Origin: Lentzea sp. NEAU-D7
Lineage (GTDB): Bacteria > Actinomycetota > Actinomycetes > Mycobacteriales > Pseudonocardiaceae
Direction: 5' to 3'
Assembly (NCBI RefSeq): GCF_026242055.1
Contig: NZ_JAPJDL010000006.1
Coordinates: forward strand, 62,001-126,000
Length of the DNA stretch: 64,000 nucleotides
Part shown: positions 42,929 to 51,180 of the stretch, one piece after another
Layout: every line of letters starts with the position of its first letter
Position numbering within the stretch: position 1 is the first letter of the stretch
Made by a program: the position numbers and the translations under genes
Notes under the pieces: generated by a model
The model's database searches: none
Told to the model about the DNA's origin: nothing
Seen by the model: the letters and a program-made list of their open reading frames with translations, nothing else

Positions 42929-43260
42929 GGCTCGAACAGATCGTGCTCGACAGCAACGACCCGGGCCGGCTCGTGCGGTTCTGGGCGGAACTGCTCGGCG
43001 GTGAGCCGGTGGAGCGCGAGCACGGGTGGGCGCACGTCGAGCCGCCCGGTGGCGTGCGGATGTCGTTCCAGCCGGTGCCGGAGCGCAAGGACGTGAAGAA
43101 CCGGTTCCACCTCGACTTCGAGGTCGAGGACATCGAGGCGGCGGTCGTGAAGGCGGTGAGCCTCGGCGCCACCCGCGAAGGTGTCGTGCACACCGACGAG
43201 AAGGGCAGCTTCCAGGTCATGCGCGACCCGGAGGGCAACGAGTTCTGCTTCGTGCGCTGA
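42925..43260 (+). CDS. VOC-family (glyoxalase/bleomycin resistance fold) protein
   Basis: Encodes 111 residues from GTG 42925, overlapping the HxlR stop (GTGA). It is a single beta-alpha-beta-beta-beta module pair: L-E-Q-I-V-L-D-S-N-D-P-G-R-L-V-R-F-W opens the first and D-P-E-G-N-E-F-C-F-V closes the second. E and H/Q metal positions are only partly recognisable, so enzyme activity is uncertain. Co-transcription with the HxlR regulator suggests a response to a reactive small molecule. Confidence 0.85.
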   Translation: MRLEQIVLDSNDPGRLVRFWAELLGGEPVEREHGWAHVEPPGGVRMSFQPVPERKDVKNRFHLDFEVEDIEAAVVKAVSLGATREGVVHTDEKGSFQVMRDPEGNEFCFVR

Positions 43261-43276
43261 GCAATACGATGCCGTC

Positions 43277-43612
43277 GTGACCGACTGCCTGTTCTGCCGC
43301 ATCGTCGCGGGCGAGATCCCGGCGACCGTCGTGACGGAGACCGACACGACGCTCGCGTTCCGCGACATCGACCCCAAGGCGCCCACGCACGTCCTGGTGA
43401 TCCCCAAGGAGCACCACACGGCGATCGGCGACGTCGATCCGGCGCTCGCGGGCCAGATCCTCGCCACCGCGTACCAGGTCGCGAAGGCCGAGGGGGTCGA
43501 CGAGTCCGGCTACCGCCTCGTCTTCAACACCGGCCGGGACGGCGGCCAGACCGTCTTCCACGTGCACTGCCACGTCCTCGGCGGACGCGGCCTCACGTGG
43601 CCCCCGGGATAA
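43277..43612 (+). CDS. HIT-family (HINT-like) nucleotide hydrolase
   Basis: Encodes 111 residues from GTG 43277; no clear ribosome binding site is seen. It starts C-L-F-C-R-I-V-A-G-E-I-P, and carries the histidine triad as F-H-V-H-C-H-V at about 93-99, with the G-G-Q-T-V loop before it. HINT proteins hydrolyse adenosine phosphoramidates in the cytoplasm. The 3' end overlaps the opposing MBL gene by 20 bp. Confidence 0.93.
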   Translation: MTDCLFCRIVAGEIPATVVTETDTTLAFRDIDPKAPTHVLVIPKEHHTAIGDVDPALAGQILATAYQVAKAEGVDESGYRLVFNTGRDGGQTVFHVHCHVLGGRGLTWPPG

Positions 43613-44201
43613 CCATCTCGCGCACGAACGCCGCGTCGACCGGGTCACCGTGGCCCGGCACGACGATCCGCGGGTCGAGCTCCAGCAGCAGGTCGAGGAC
43701 GTGGCGCCAGTTCGCCGGCGTCGCGTCCGGGCCCGCCTGAGCGGGAGCGCCCTGCTCCACCAGGTCGCCCGCGAACACGACGCCCGCGTCCGGCACGTGC
43801 GCGACCACGTCGTGCGAGGTGTGCGCGGGGCCGAAGTGGTGCAGGTCGACCCGGCGGCCTCCGACGTCCAGCGTGACGGTGTCGCGGAACGTGTGCGTGG
43901 GCGCGACGAGCGTGCCCTCGAACGGTTCGTCGTAGTACTCGGCTCGGTCTTCGAGCAGCGACTCGTCCACCACGCAGCCCTCGTGCGCCCACACCTCGCA
44001 CGGCAGGAACGCCTCGGTGGCCAGCACGTGGTCGAAGTGGTTGTGCGTCAACACGATCCGCGACGGCCTGATCTCGCGCGCCAGAGCGACGTCCATGCCG
44101 GAGTCGACGAGCAGGGAGTCGCCCCGCCCGGTGACGAGACCGAGCGTGAGGTCGAGCTCGGTGTGCCTGCGGACGAAGATCCCGTCCGCGATCTCGATCA
44201 C
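43593..44201 (-). CDS. Metallo-beta-lactamase-fold hydrolase
   Basis: Encodes 202 residues from GTG 44201, which overlaps the ComB-like stop (GTGA). The long frame upstream is the ComB gene in another frame. The metal motif is T-H-N-H-F-D-H, and later ligands are H (A-H-T-S-H-D), D (F-A-G-D) and H (V-P-G-H-G). It is a single-domain member of the broad MBL hydrolase group. Substrate unknown; coupling with a ComB-like phosphatase suggests a shared small phosphate or thioester substrate, but nothing proves it. Confidence 0.87.
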   Translation of the reverse strand: MIEIADGIFVRRHTELDLTLGLVTGRGDSLLVDSGMDVALAREIRPSRIVLTHNHFDHVLATEAFLPCEVWAHEGCVVDESLLEDRAEYYDEPFEGTLVAPTHTFRDTVTLDVGGRRVDLHHFGPAHTSHDVVAHVPDAGVVFAGDLVEQGAPAQAGPDATPANWRHVLDLLLELDPRIVVPGHGDPVDAAFVREMVIPGAT

Positions 44202-44869
44202 CGCAGCACCCCGTCGACCAGCACGGGAGCCGCGGTGCTGACGTTGATCCGCACCGCGAGGTCGACGTCGGCGGCGTGGCCGTTCTCGACCAGCTCCCGT
44301 CCCGACCCGCAGCCCCTCACCGCGGCCGGGACGTCGGTGGTCCGGAACGCGGTCGCCGCGAGCCTGGCCTCCGGCGAGGCCTTCCCCGTCAGCGCGGCCA
44401 GCACCGCCCCGGCGCCCAGGTAGTCCTCGACGCACGGCCGCAACGGCCCGAACTCGCGCGGCCCCGAGTTGAGGATGTCGAGCCCCCACCGTTCGCCGCC
44501 GGGGATCACCCCGATGGTCTTCCCCAGCTCCTGCGCCCGCCTGGCCACCGCCGTGGCGTTGCGCAGACAGGCCGCGAGCACGTGGGCGCCGGTCTCGGCG
44601 GCGAGGAAGCACAGGTTCGAGCCGTTCGGCGACGGCAGCTCGACCAGTCCGGTCTCCTCGACGAGTGACGCTGGTCGCAGCGTCCTTCCCGATTCGGGCT
44701 TCCACCGCGACGGGCGCACCCGGCCGCCGTTGCCCACCACCAGGTCGACCGACGTCGTGAACGACAGCACGTCGACGATGACCAGCACGTCGCAGTCCCG
44801 CAGGGCGCCGACGCCCTCGGGCCCCCATTCCAGCCTCAGCTGGTACCCCTCCTGGCTGAACACACCCAC
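44198..44869 (-). CDS. 2-phosphosulfolactate phosphatase-like (ComB) protein
   Basis: Encodes about 223 residues from GTG 44869 (AAGGAG 12 nt upstream); GTG 44863 is an alternative. The blocks V-L-V-I-V-D-V-L-S-F-T-T-S, S-P-N-G-S-N-L-C, and V-I-P-G-G-E-R-W match ComB. ComB takes part in coenzyme M synthesis in archaea, but in actinobacteria homologues have no known pathway, so the exact reaction is not assigned. It shares a message with the MBL gene and is divergent from rpiB, 21 bp away. Confidence 0.82.
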   Translation of the reverse strand: MGVFSQEGYQLRLEWGPEGVGALRDCDVLVIVDVLSFTTSVDLVVGNGGRVRPSRWKPESGRTLRPASLVEETGLVELPSPNGSNLCFLAAETGAHVLAACLRNATAVARRAQELGKTIGVIPGGERWGLDILNSGPREFGPLRPCVEDYLGAGAVLAALTGKASPEARLAATAFRTTDVPAAVRGCGSGRELVENGHAADVDLAVRINVSTAAPVLVDGVLR

Positions 44870-44890
44870 CAGCGTGTCAGACTCCTTGAC

Positions 44891-45340
44891 GTGCGCGTTT
44901 ATCTGGCAGCAGACCACGCTGGCTTCGAGCTGAAGTCCCACCTGTCCAAGGCTCTCACCGAGCAGGGCTACGAGATCGTCGACGTCGGCGCCCACGAGTA
45001 CGACGCGCTGGACGACTACGTGTCGTTCTGCGTCGACGCGGCCGAGAAGGTCGTCGCCGACCCCGGCAGCCTCGGCGTCGTGATCGGTGGTTCGGGCAAC
45101 GGCGAGCAGATCGCCGCGAACAAGGTGAAGGGCGCCCGCGCCGCACTGGCGTGGAACGTCGACACCGCGCAGCTCGCCCGCCAGCACAACGACGCCCTGC
45201 TGGTCGGCATCGGCGCCCGCCAGCACACCGCCGAGGAGGCGACCGAGATCGTGTCGGCGTTCCTCAAGACGCCGTTCTCGGGCGAGCCGCGCCACCAGCG
45301 CCGGATCGACCAGGTCAGCGCCTACGAAGACCGTGCCTGA
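44891..45340 (+). CDS. rpiB: Ribose-5-phosphate isomerase B
   Basis: Encodes 149 residues from GTG 44891. It interconverts ribose 5-phosphate and ribulose 5-phosphate in the pentose phosphate pathway. The start A-A-D-H-A-G-F-E-L-K and G-G-S-G-N-G-E-Q-I-A-A-N-K identify it; the usual Cys base is replaced by Ser in this actinobacterial RpiB type, which uses Glu. There is no ribosome binding site before the GTG and only 21 bp to the divergent gene, so the message is likely leaderless. Overlaps nei by 8 bp. Confidence 0.95.
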   Translation: MRVYLAADHAGFELKSHLSKALTEQGYEIVDVGAHEYDALDDYVSFCVDAAEKVVADPGSLGVVIGGSGNGEQIAANKVKGARAALAWNVDTAQLARQHNDALLVGIGARQHTAEEATEIVSAFLKTPFSGEPRHQRRIDQVSAYEDRA

Positions 45341-46133
45341 GGGCCACACGCTGCACCGCCTCGCGCGGCTGCACCAGCGCCGGTACGCGGGCAGGCCCGT
45401 GTCCGTCACCAGTCCGCAGGGACGCTTCTCGGCGTCCCTTGTGGACGGACGCACGCTCGTTCGCGCCGAGGCGCACGGGAAGCACCTGTTCCACGTCTAC
45501 GGCCCGGACGCGATCGTGCACGTCCACCTCGGCCTCTACGGGACGTTCACCGAGTCGCCGCTGCCGGTCCTGCTGCCCGTCGGCCAGGTCCGCATGCGGA
45601 TGGTCGGCGAGACCCACTGGACGGACCTGCGCGGCCCCACCGCGTGCGAGGTGCTGAACAAGGCCGAGGTCAAGGCGATCCGCGACCGGCTCGGGCCCGA
45701 CCCGTTGCGCCGTGACGCCGACCCGGACCGCGCCTACGAGCGGATCATCCGGTCGAAGCAGTCGCTGGCGGTGCTGCTGATGGACCAGAGCGTCCTCGCG
45801 GGCGTCGGCAACGTCTACCGCGCCGAGGTGCTGTTCCGGCACAACGTGAACCCGTTGCTGGTCGGCAACAAGGTCAGCCGCGAGCTGTGGGACGCCATCT
45901 GGGCGGATCTCGTCGTGCTGATGAAGGACGGCGTGAAGGTCGGCCAGATCAACACCGTCCGCGCCGAGCACATGCCCCGTGCCATGGGTCGCGCGCCACG
46001 CGTGGATCGGCACGGCGGTGAGGTGTACGTCTACCGCCGTGCCGGGGAGCCGTGCCTGGTCTGCGGCACCGAGGTCCTGACCACCGAACTGGCGGCGCGC
46101 AACCTCTTCTGGTGCCCTGCCTGTCAGCCCTAG
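45333..46133 (+). CDS. Formamidopyrimidine-DNA glycosylase/endonuclease VIII family protein
   Basis: Encodes 266 residues from GTG 45333. It removes oxidised bases and cuts the abasic site. After the initiator, P2-E3-G-H acts as the Schiff-base nucleophile/acid pair. V-G-N-V-Y-R-A-E is the helix-two-turn-helix, and C-L-V-C-G near the end with F-W-C-P-A-C is the zinc finger. It resembles mycobacterial Nei2 more than MutM. It shares its message with rpiB and ends on a 4-bp CTAG overlap with the next, opposing gene. Confidence 0.92.
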   Translation: MPEGHTLHRLARLHQRRYAGRPVSVTSPQGRFSASLVDGRTLVRAEAHGKHLFHVYGPDAIVHVHLGLYGTFTESPLPVLLPVGQVRMRMVGETHWTDLRGPTACEVLNKAEVKAIRDRLGPDPLRRDADPDRAYERIIRSKQSLAVLLMDQSVLAGVGNVYRAEVLFRHNVNPLLVGNKVSRELWDAIWADLVVLMKDGVKVGQINTVRAEHMPRAMGRAPRVDRHGGEVYVYRRAGEPCLVCGTEVLTTELAARNLFWCPACQP

Positions 46134-46861
46134 AAGTCGAACCCGCCGCCCATGTCGCCGAAGTCGAAGCCGCCGGTGTCGCCCATGTCGGCGGCACCGC
46201 CCACGTCTCCCATTCCGGCGTCGCCCATGCCCATGTCGCCCATGCCGTAGTCGCCGACACCGTGCATGCCGGAGAACATGGCGTCCATCAGCAGGAACGT
46301 GCCGACGCCCCACGCACCGGCCACGAGCGCGGGCTTCCACCACGGCTCGGAGTACCAGCCGCGAGGCACCGGGCGTCCGGCGACCATGCCACCGGGGTAG
46401 TAGTAGGGCGTGCCCGAACCGGAGTGCGGCGACGCGGCGTACTGGTGGCCCTCGACGGCGACCTGCCGGTCCTCGCTGACGGCACCCGCCTGCTTCTGGG
46501 CCGCGCTCTCGGGCAGTGCGGGGCCGGGGTCCATGCCCATCGCCTCCCGCGCCGCGCGCACGTAGTGCAGGCCCTCCATCGCGGTCTCGGTGACCAGCCT
46601 GGCCTGCGGGATCGTGCGCGCCTGCTCCATCTGGGAGCCGGCGGCGGTGAAGCGCTCGGACGCGTCCGCCATCGCCTGCGTCGAGGCGGCGTTGGTGCCG
46701 GTGAGGCTCATCACCTGCCCGCCCAGCCGCTCGACCCAGCGGCGGGCCTCCGCCTTGGCGTCGTCGAGCTCCCGCGCCTTGCGCGCGTTGCTCTGGCTGA
46801 CCAGGTAGAACACGCCTGCGACCAGCAGTACCAGCACTACGACCCACACGATGGTGCCCAC
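46130..46861 (-). CDS. Membrane-anchored protein with Gly/Met/Asp repeats
   Basis: Encodes 243 residues from GTG 46861, with GGGAGGT 8 nt upstream. Residues 1-25 form one membrane helix (I-V-W-V-V-V-L-V-L-L-V-A-G-V). A long helical region with Ala/Glu/Arg follows. The C-terminal 45 residues are low complexity, with repeated M-G-D-x-G-M-G-D units and a final G-G-G-F-D-F. A second hydrophobic segment near residue 195 (A-L-V-A-G-A-W-G-V-G) may be a second helix. Function unknown. Tail-to-tail with nei. Confidence 0.72.
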   Translation of the reverse strand: MGTIVWVVVLVLLVAGVFYLVSQSNARKARELDDAKAEARRWVERLGGQVMSLTGTNAASTQAMADASERFTAAGSQMEQARTIPQARLVTETAMEGLHYVRAAREAMGMDPGPALPESAAQKQAGAVSEDRQVAVEGHQYAASPHSGSGTPYYYPGGMVAGRPVPRGWYSEPWWKPALVAGAWGVGTFLLMDAMFSGMHGVGDYGMGDMGMGDAGMGDVGGAADMGDTGGFDFGDMGGGFDF

Positions 46862-46918
46862 GGCTTTACCTCCCACACCAGGTAAACCGTCAACGAGCAA
46901 TGACCGCCGTGAGTTCCG

Positions 46919-48133
46919 TCAGAACACCTCGGGGCAGTGCGGCTCCATCACACCGAGGAACGCCATCGTCAGCGCGTCCACGTGTCCGGGCGTGTGCTCG
47001 ACCACGCGGTGTGCCCGCCTGAGCACGGAAAGCCGCACGCCGCCGAGGAAGGCGCTGCCGAGCGCGGCGACGTCCAGCGACACGTCGGCCGGGTCCTCGG
47101 TGCGCGTCACCGTCGCTTCGCCGCCCTTGACCGTGAAGCGCCAGCGGCCGGAGTTCCACGGGCAGAACGAGTCCTCGACCTCCAGCACACTGTCCACATC
47201 GGACGAGTAAGTGCGCAGCGGCAGCGCGCGGTCGACGTCGACGAGGCGCACCCACAACGCGTCTCCGGCCTCGCGCCGCACCTTCCGCGGGTTGTCGACC
47301 ATGTGCAGGATCGGGTCGTCCCAGGCGGTGTAGAAGGAGATCTCCGCCGCGAGGTCCATGTCCAGCAGGAACCGGTAGAGGTCGGCATAGGCCTGTTCGG
47401 TCGTGCAGACGAGCTCGCGCACGTGCAGTTCGCTGGCCGGTCCGCTCGCATCGCCGTTCCCCTTGACCCGGAACACCACATAGCCCTCGGGATGCAGGCA
47501 GTAGCGGTAGGAGGTGAGCCCGTCGCGGTCGACCTCGCGGTCCGCGAGCTGCACGTCCCAGGTGTGTTCGACGCGGCTCAGCCAGCCCACCCGCGTGGTC
47601 CGCACCTGCTCGTGGAACTCACGCATGACGGGCAGCGCTTCTTCTCGCGTCACCTGACGGATCCGTGCGTCGCTGACGTGCACACCAGGGTGGAACGCCA
47701 TACGCGTGGGCATCCTGAGCATGGCGATGCTCGTCGCGTACTCGCCGTAGCCGTACCTGCGGTAGATGGAGCCTTCCGAGGCCCACAGCATCGCGAGCGC
47801 CTCACCGCTCTCGTGCATGCCGTGCAGTTGCGTCTTCATCAGCAACGACGCCACGCCACGACGCCGATGGCCCGGTTTCACCGACACCACGGTCACCGCG
47901 CCCGCCGGCGCCTGACGACCACCCGGAACGGTGATCTCGCGGGTCAGGATCCCGCTGGTGCCGATCAGCTCGTCACCGTCGAACACCGCGTGCGCCCGGT
48001 CCCGTTCGAGGACCTTGAGCCACTTGCTGTCCTCCCCCAGGTGGTCGCCGAGGAACGCCCAGGCCATCACCCGCTGGAAGTCGGGGAGGTCGGATTCGTC
48101 GATGGTCCGGATGCTCAGCGCCGAGTCAGCCAT
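46919..48133 (-). CDS. Eis-like GNAT N-acetyltransferase
   Basis: Encodes 404 residues from ATG 48133, the usual length for the Eis family (enhanced intracellular survival type). It has two GNAT domains and a sterol-carrier-like C-terminal domain. The acetyl-CoA site is V-K-P-G-H-R-R-R-G-V-A-S-L-L-M at about residues 82-96. Mycobacterial Eis acetylates aminoglycosides and peptides; the substrate here is not known. It may carry low-level aminoglycoside modification, but nothing in the sequence shows it. Confidence 0.88.
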   Translation of the reverse strand: MADSALSIRTIDESDLPDFQRVMAWAFLGDHLGEDSKWLKVLERDRAHAVFDGDELIGTSGILTREITVPGGRQAPAGAVTVVSVKPGHRRRGVASLLMKTQLHGMHESGEALAMLWASEGSIYRRYGYGEYATSIAMLRMPTRMAFHPGVHVSDARIRQVTREEALPVMREFHEQVRTTRVGWLSRVEHTWDVQLADREVDRDGLTSYRYCLHPEGYVVFRVKGNGDASGPASELHVRELVCTTEQAYADLYRFLLDMDLAAEISFYTAWDDPILHMVDNPRKVRREAGDALWVRLVDVDRALPLRTYSSDVDSVLEVEDSFCPWNSGRWRFTVKGGEATVTRTEDPADVSLDVAALGSAFLGGVRLSVLRRAHRVVEHTPGHVDALTMAFLGVMEPHCPEVF

Positions 48134-48174
48134 GCCAGCAGTGATACGCGGGTGCGGCCCGACTCGCAGCTCAA

Positions 48175-49527
48175 TTACCGCTGGACCGACTTGACCTCGC
48201 AGAACTCGTCCAGCCCGAACCGGCCGAACTCGCGCCCGTTGCCCGACTGCCGGTACCCGCCGAACGGCGCGCTCGTGTTGAACGCGGCGGCGTTGATGTC
48301 GACCTGCCCGGTGCGCAGCCGCCTGGCGACCCTGAGAGCGCGGTCGGTGTCCGCCGAGAACACGGCACCCGCCAGCCCGTAGATGGTGGAGTTCGCGATC
48401 CGCACCGCGTCGTCCTCGTCGGCGTACGGCATGACCGACAGCACCGGCCCGAAGATCTCCTCCTGCGCGATCGTCATCTCCGGCGTCACACCGCCGAACA
48501 CCGTCGGCGCGACGTAGAAGCCCTGCGGCAGCGGCGCTTCGGGCCCACCGGCGGCCAGCGTCGCACCTTCCTCGACACCCTTGCGGATGTACCCGACGAC
48601 CCGGTCGCGCTGCGCCTTCGACACCGCAGGCCCGATCCGCGTGGACGGCTCGGCCGGGTCCGCGGGCGTGTACTTCTTCGCGGCCTGCGCGGCCAGCTCG
48701 ACGGCCTCGTCGTGACGCTCGGCGGGCACCAGCAACCGCGTCCACGCGCTGCAGGCCTGACCGTTGTTCATGAACGAGTTCGCGACCGCGATCTTCACCG
48801 CCCGCCCGAGGTCGGCGTCGTCGAGCACGACGCACGCGGACTTGCCACCGAGCTCGAGCGCGACCCGCTTCACCGTCTCCGAGGCCACCGCGGAGACCCG
48901 CCGCCCGGCCTTCGTGGAGCCGGTGAACGACACCATGTCCACGTCCGGATGCGCGGCCAGCGCCTCACCGACCACCGCCCCGGTGCCGTGCACCAGCTGG
49001 AACACCCCCGCCGGAGTGGCCGCCGCGACGATCTCGGCGAGCAGGTCGGCGGTGCGCGGCGCGAGCTCGCTCGGCTTGAGCACCACGGTGTTGCCGGCCG
49101 CGAGCGCCGGCACGACCTTCGCGACCATCTGCTGCAGAGGGAAGTTCCACGGCGTGATGGCCGCGACCACCCCGACCGGCTCGCGGAAGACCAGCGAGTT
49201 GCCGATCTCCTCGGGCTCGAAGTACCCGCCCTCCAGCACGGCGGCGACCCCCTCCGCGATGGCGACGGGGTTCGCGACCTGCACCTTCTGACTGAAGGTG
49301 AGGGGCGTCCCCATCTCCCGGGTCATGGCCGCCGCGAGCTCACCGGCCCGCTCCTTCAGCCCGTCGATGATCGCCCGGACCGCCTTGGCCCGCTCGTCCA
49401 CCGAGGTCTCCGCCCACGAGGGGAAGGCTTCCACCGCCGCGGCCACGGCCGCGTCGACGTCGGCCGGCGTGCCCTCGGCGAGCGTGCCGATGACTTCCTC
49501 GGTGGCGGGGTTGACGACCTCGATCAC
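48175..49527 (-). CDS. NAD(P)-dependent aldehyde dehydrogenase
   Basis: Encodes 450 residues from GTG 49527, with GGAGGG 6 nt upstream. Conserved features are I-T-P-W-N-F-P (cofactor), F-T-G-S-T-K-A-G (cofactor), E-L-G-G-K-S (general base Glu) and N-N-G-Q-A-C, which holds the catalytic Cys. The length is about 20 residues below the ALDH norm, mostly in the N-terminus. The frame stays open far upstream in the repeat tract, which is not coding. Substrate unknown. Confidence 0.94.
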   Translation of the reverse strand: MIEVVNPATEEVIGTLAEGTPADVDAAVAAAVEAFPSWAETSVDERAKAVRAIIDGLKERAGELAAAMTREMGTPLTFSQKVQVANPVAIAEGVAAVLEGGYFEPEEIGNSLVFREPVGVVAAITPWNFPLQQMVAKVVPALAAGNTVVLKPSELAPRTADLLAEIVAAATPAGVFQLVHGTGAVVGEALAAHPDVDMVSFTGSTKAGRRVSAVASETVKRVALELGGKSACVVLDDADLGRAVKIAVANSFMNNGQACSAWTRLLVPAERHDEAVELAAQAAKKYTPADPAEPSTRIGPAVSKAQRDRVVGYIRKGVEEGATLAAGGPEAPLPQGFYVAPTVFGGVTPEMTIAQEEIFGPVLSVMPYADEDDAVRIANSTIYGLAGAVFSADTDRALRVARRLRTGQVDINAAAFNTSAPFGGYRQSGNGREFGRFGLDEFCEVKSVQR

Positions 49528-49559
49528 GAGAGCCCTCCAGGCGGATGTGACACCACTGC

Positions 49560-50284
49560 GCTGACAACGCCTCAGCCTGTCACATCCGGCTGCGGCGGTC
49601 ACGTCGGGAGCGCTGGAGGCGTGGGCGGTGGAGGGCGGGGCGGGAGGTAAGGCGGGGTCGGCAAGCGGGGTGAGGTGGGCAGGCGGGGCGGGAGCAAGAC
49701 GAAGTGGGGCTGGCAGGACGGGGGGCAGACTGGGCGGGCAGGCGGGACGGGTGTGCTGGCAGACGGGTGGGCTGTGCAGGACAGGGGTGGGCTGGCAGAC
49801 GTGAGCGCGGATTGGGTGGGTGCGGGCGGACGGGCAGGGCCAGCGGGTACAGGCGCGGCGGAGCAGGCGGGCCGAGTGGCGGGTGCGGGCAGAGCCGCCA
49901 GCGGGTGCGGAGAGGGCGAGCAACGGAAGCGGATGGGCGAGCGGGGTCAACGCGGCGACCAGACAGCCCTAACGCACCAGCAGCCCGCCAGCCCTGGGCA
50001 GCCCGGCAACCCACCGACCGGCCTCCTGACAGCAGTACAACCCGCCAGCTCGAGCAACCCGCCAGCCCTGCCTCCTGACAGCAGCACAGCCCGCCAGCTC
50101 GAGCAGCCGCCAACCTTGGGCAACCCGTCAACCCGGCCTCCTGACAGAGGCGCAACCCGCCCACCCAGGCAGCCCGCCATCCCTGGGCAGGCCGGCCTCG
50201 CAACCCGCCACCCAAGCTGCCCAGCAACCCGGCAGCCCCGACTTCACCAACCGCGAGCCCCACCAGCCCGAACCCGCTCAACGC
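49560..50284. repeat. Degenerate repeat tract with a strand-composition switch
   Basis: About 720 bp without a convincing gene. In 49620-49960 the plus strand is G-rich with recurring GTGGGCTG/GCAGACG elements. From about 49960 to 50280 it becomes C-rich with imperfect units of about 45-65 bp that begin CCTCCTGACAG and contain CCCGCCAGCTCGAGCA, seen at least three times. Predicted proteins in any frame are low-complexity and inconsistent in codon use. I see nothing else in this stretch; the ALDH promoter is expected near 49530-49600. Confidence 0.6.
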
Positions 50285-51130
50285 TCACCGGCCCGAAGCA
50301 GCCACCACACCTCCCAGCCGCCGCTCCCGCAGCACCCGCAGATGCACCGCCGCCCAAGTCCGATAAGGCCGCCACCCCTCGGACACCTCCGCCAACGGCC
50401 GCCCGTACCGCTCAGCCACCTCGTCGGTCAGCCGGGACTCGTTGTGCGGCACGGCATCAGGAGCGTTCGCCCCGCGCAGCACCACCAGCTCGGCCGCGAA
50501 CGGCCCCAGCCCCTTGATCTGCTGCACGGCGAGCACCGCGGCGGCCGGTTTCATCCCGCGCAGCGTCACCGCGTCCAGCAGGCCGTCCAGCGCCGCCTCG
50601 GCCACCGCCCGCAGGTACTCGGACTTGCGGCCGGGCAGGTCGAGGTCGAGCGCCAGCAGCTCCGCGGGCGCGGGGAACACGCCGTCCCGCAGCAGCGAGG
50701 CCTTCAGCGCGGCCGCCTGCGACATGCGGACCCGCTGCGCCAGCACCGACCAGGCCGCGGCCTCGTACGGCGAGTAGAAGCCGCACGGCCGCAAGCCGGG
50801 TAAGGACGCCTGTGCCGACGCGATCACCGGATCGCGCCGCGCGACCTCCGGCCAGGCCCGCCCGTCGACGTCCAGCGACAGGAACCGGCACACCTGCGCC
50901 GCCGCCAGGTCGAGGTCGCCGGCACCGGACAGGGACAGAACGGCAGTGGCGCCGCGCTGGGTCACGGAGACCTCAGCACGGCGCCACTCACCTTCGACCA
51001 GGAACGCCGCGCGCAGCGCCTCTCCCTCGCGCTCGGGCAACGCCGACGGCGTGAAGCCCTCCCAGAACGCCCTGGAGGTCGCCAGCGACCAGGGGCCCTG
51101 CACCGCGACTTCGACGTGGTGGTCTGCCAT
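50285..51130 (-). CDS. AlkA-like 3-methyladenine DNA glycosylase (HhH-GPD family)
   Basis: Encodes 281 residues. The N-terminal 100 residues form an AlkA-like beta domain. Residues 115-225 form the helical domain with the helix-hairpin-helix I-K-G-L-G-P-F-A-A-E. In AlkA the catalytic Asp sits a few residues later in a P-x-x-D segment; here the same place reads P-H-N-E-S-R-L, with Glu where Asp is normal. It probably removes alkylated bases, but this exchange could change activity. Cytoplasmic. No adjacent ada gene. Confidence 0.8.
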   Translation of the reverse strand: MADHHVEVAVQGPWSLATSRAFWEGFTPSALPEREGEALRAAFLVEGEWRRAEVSVTQRGATAVLSLSGAGDLDLAAAQVCRFLSLDVDGRAWPEVARRDPVIASAQASLPGLRPCGFYSPYEAAAWSVLAQRVRMSQAAALKASLLRDGVFPAPAELLALDLDLPGRKSEYLRAVAEAALDGLLDAVTLRGMKPAAAVLAVQQIKGLGPFAAELVVLRGANAPDAVPHNESRLTDEVAERYGRPLAEVSEGWRPYRTWAAVHLRVLRERRLGGVVAASGR

Positions 51131-51180
51131 GTCAGGGGACGTTAGCGAGCACCCCTGACAGAAAATCCGGCCGAGCGGCC

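Noticed and set aside
43593..44828. Metallo-beta-lactamase protein with a 200-residue N-terminal extension
   Set aside because: The extension is the ComB-like gene read in the wrong frame; the GTGA overlap at 44198-44201 gives the true start.
49560..50284. Proline/alanine-rich or Cys-rich protein in the repeat tract
   Set aside because: Long frames exist on both strands but composition changes abruptly at the strand switch, no start has a ribosome binding site and no domain is recognisable.
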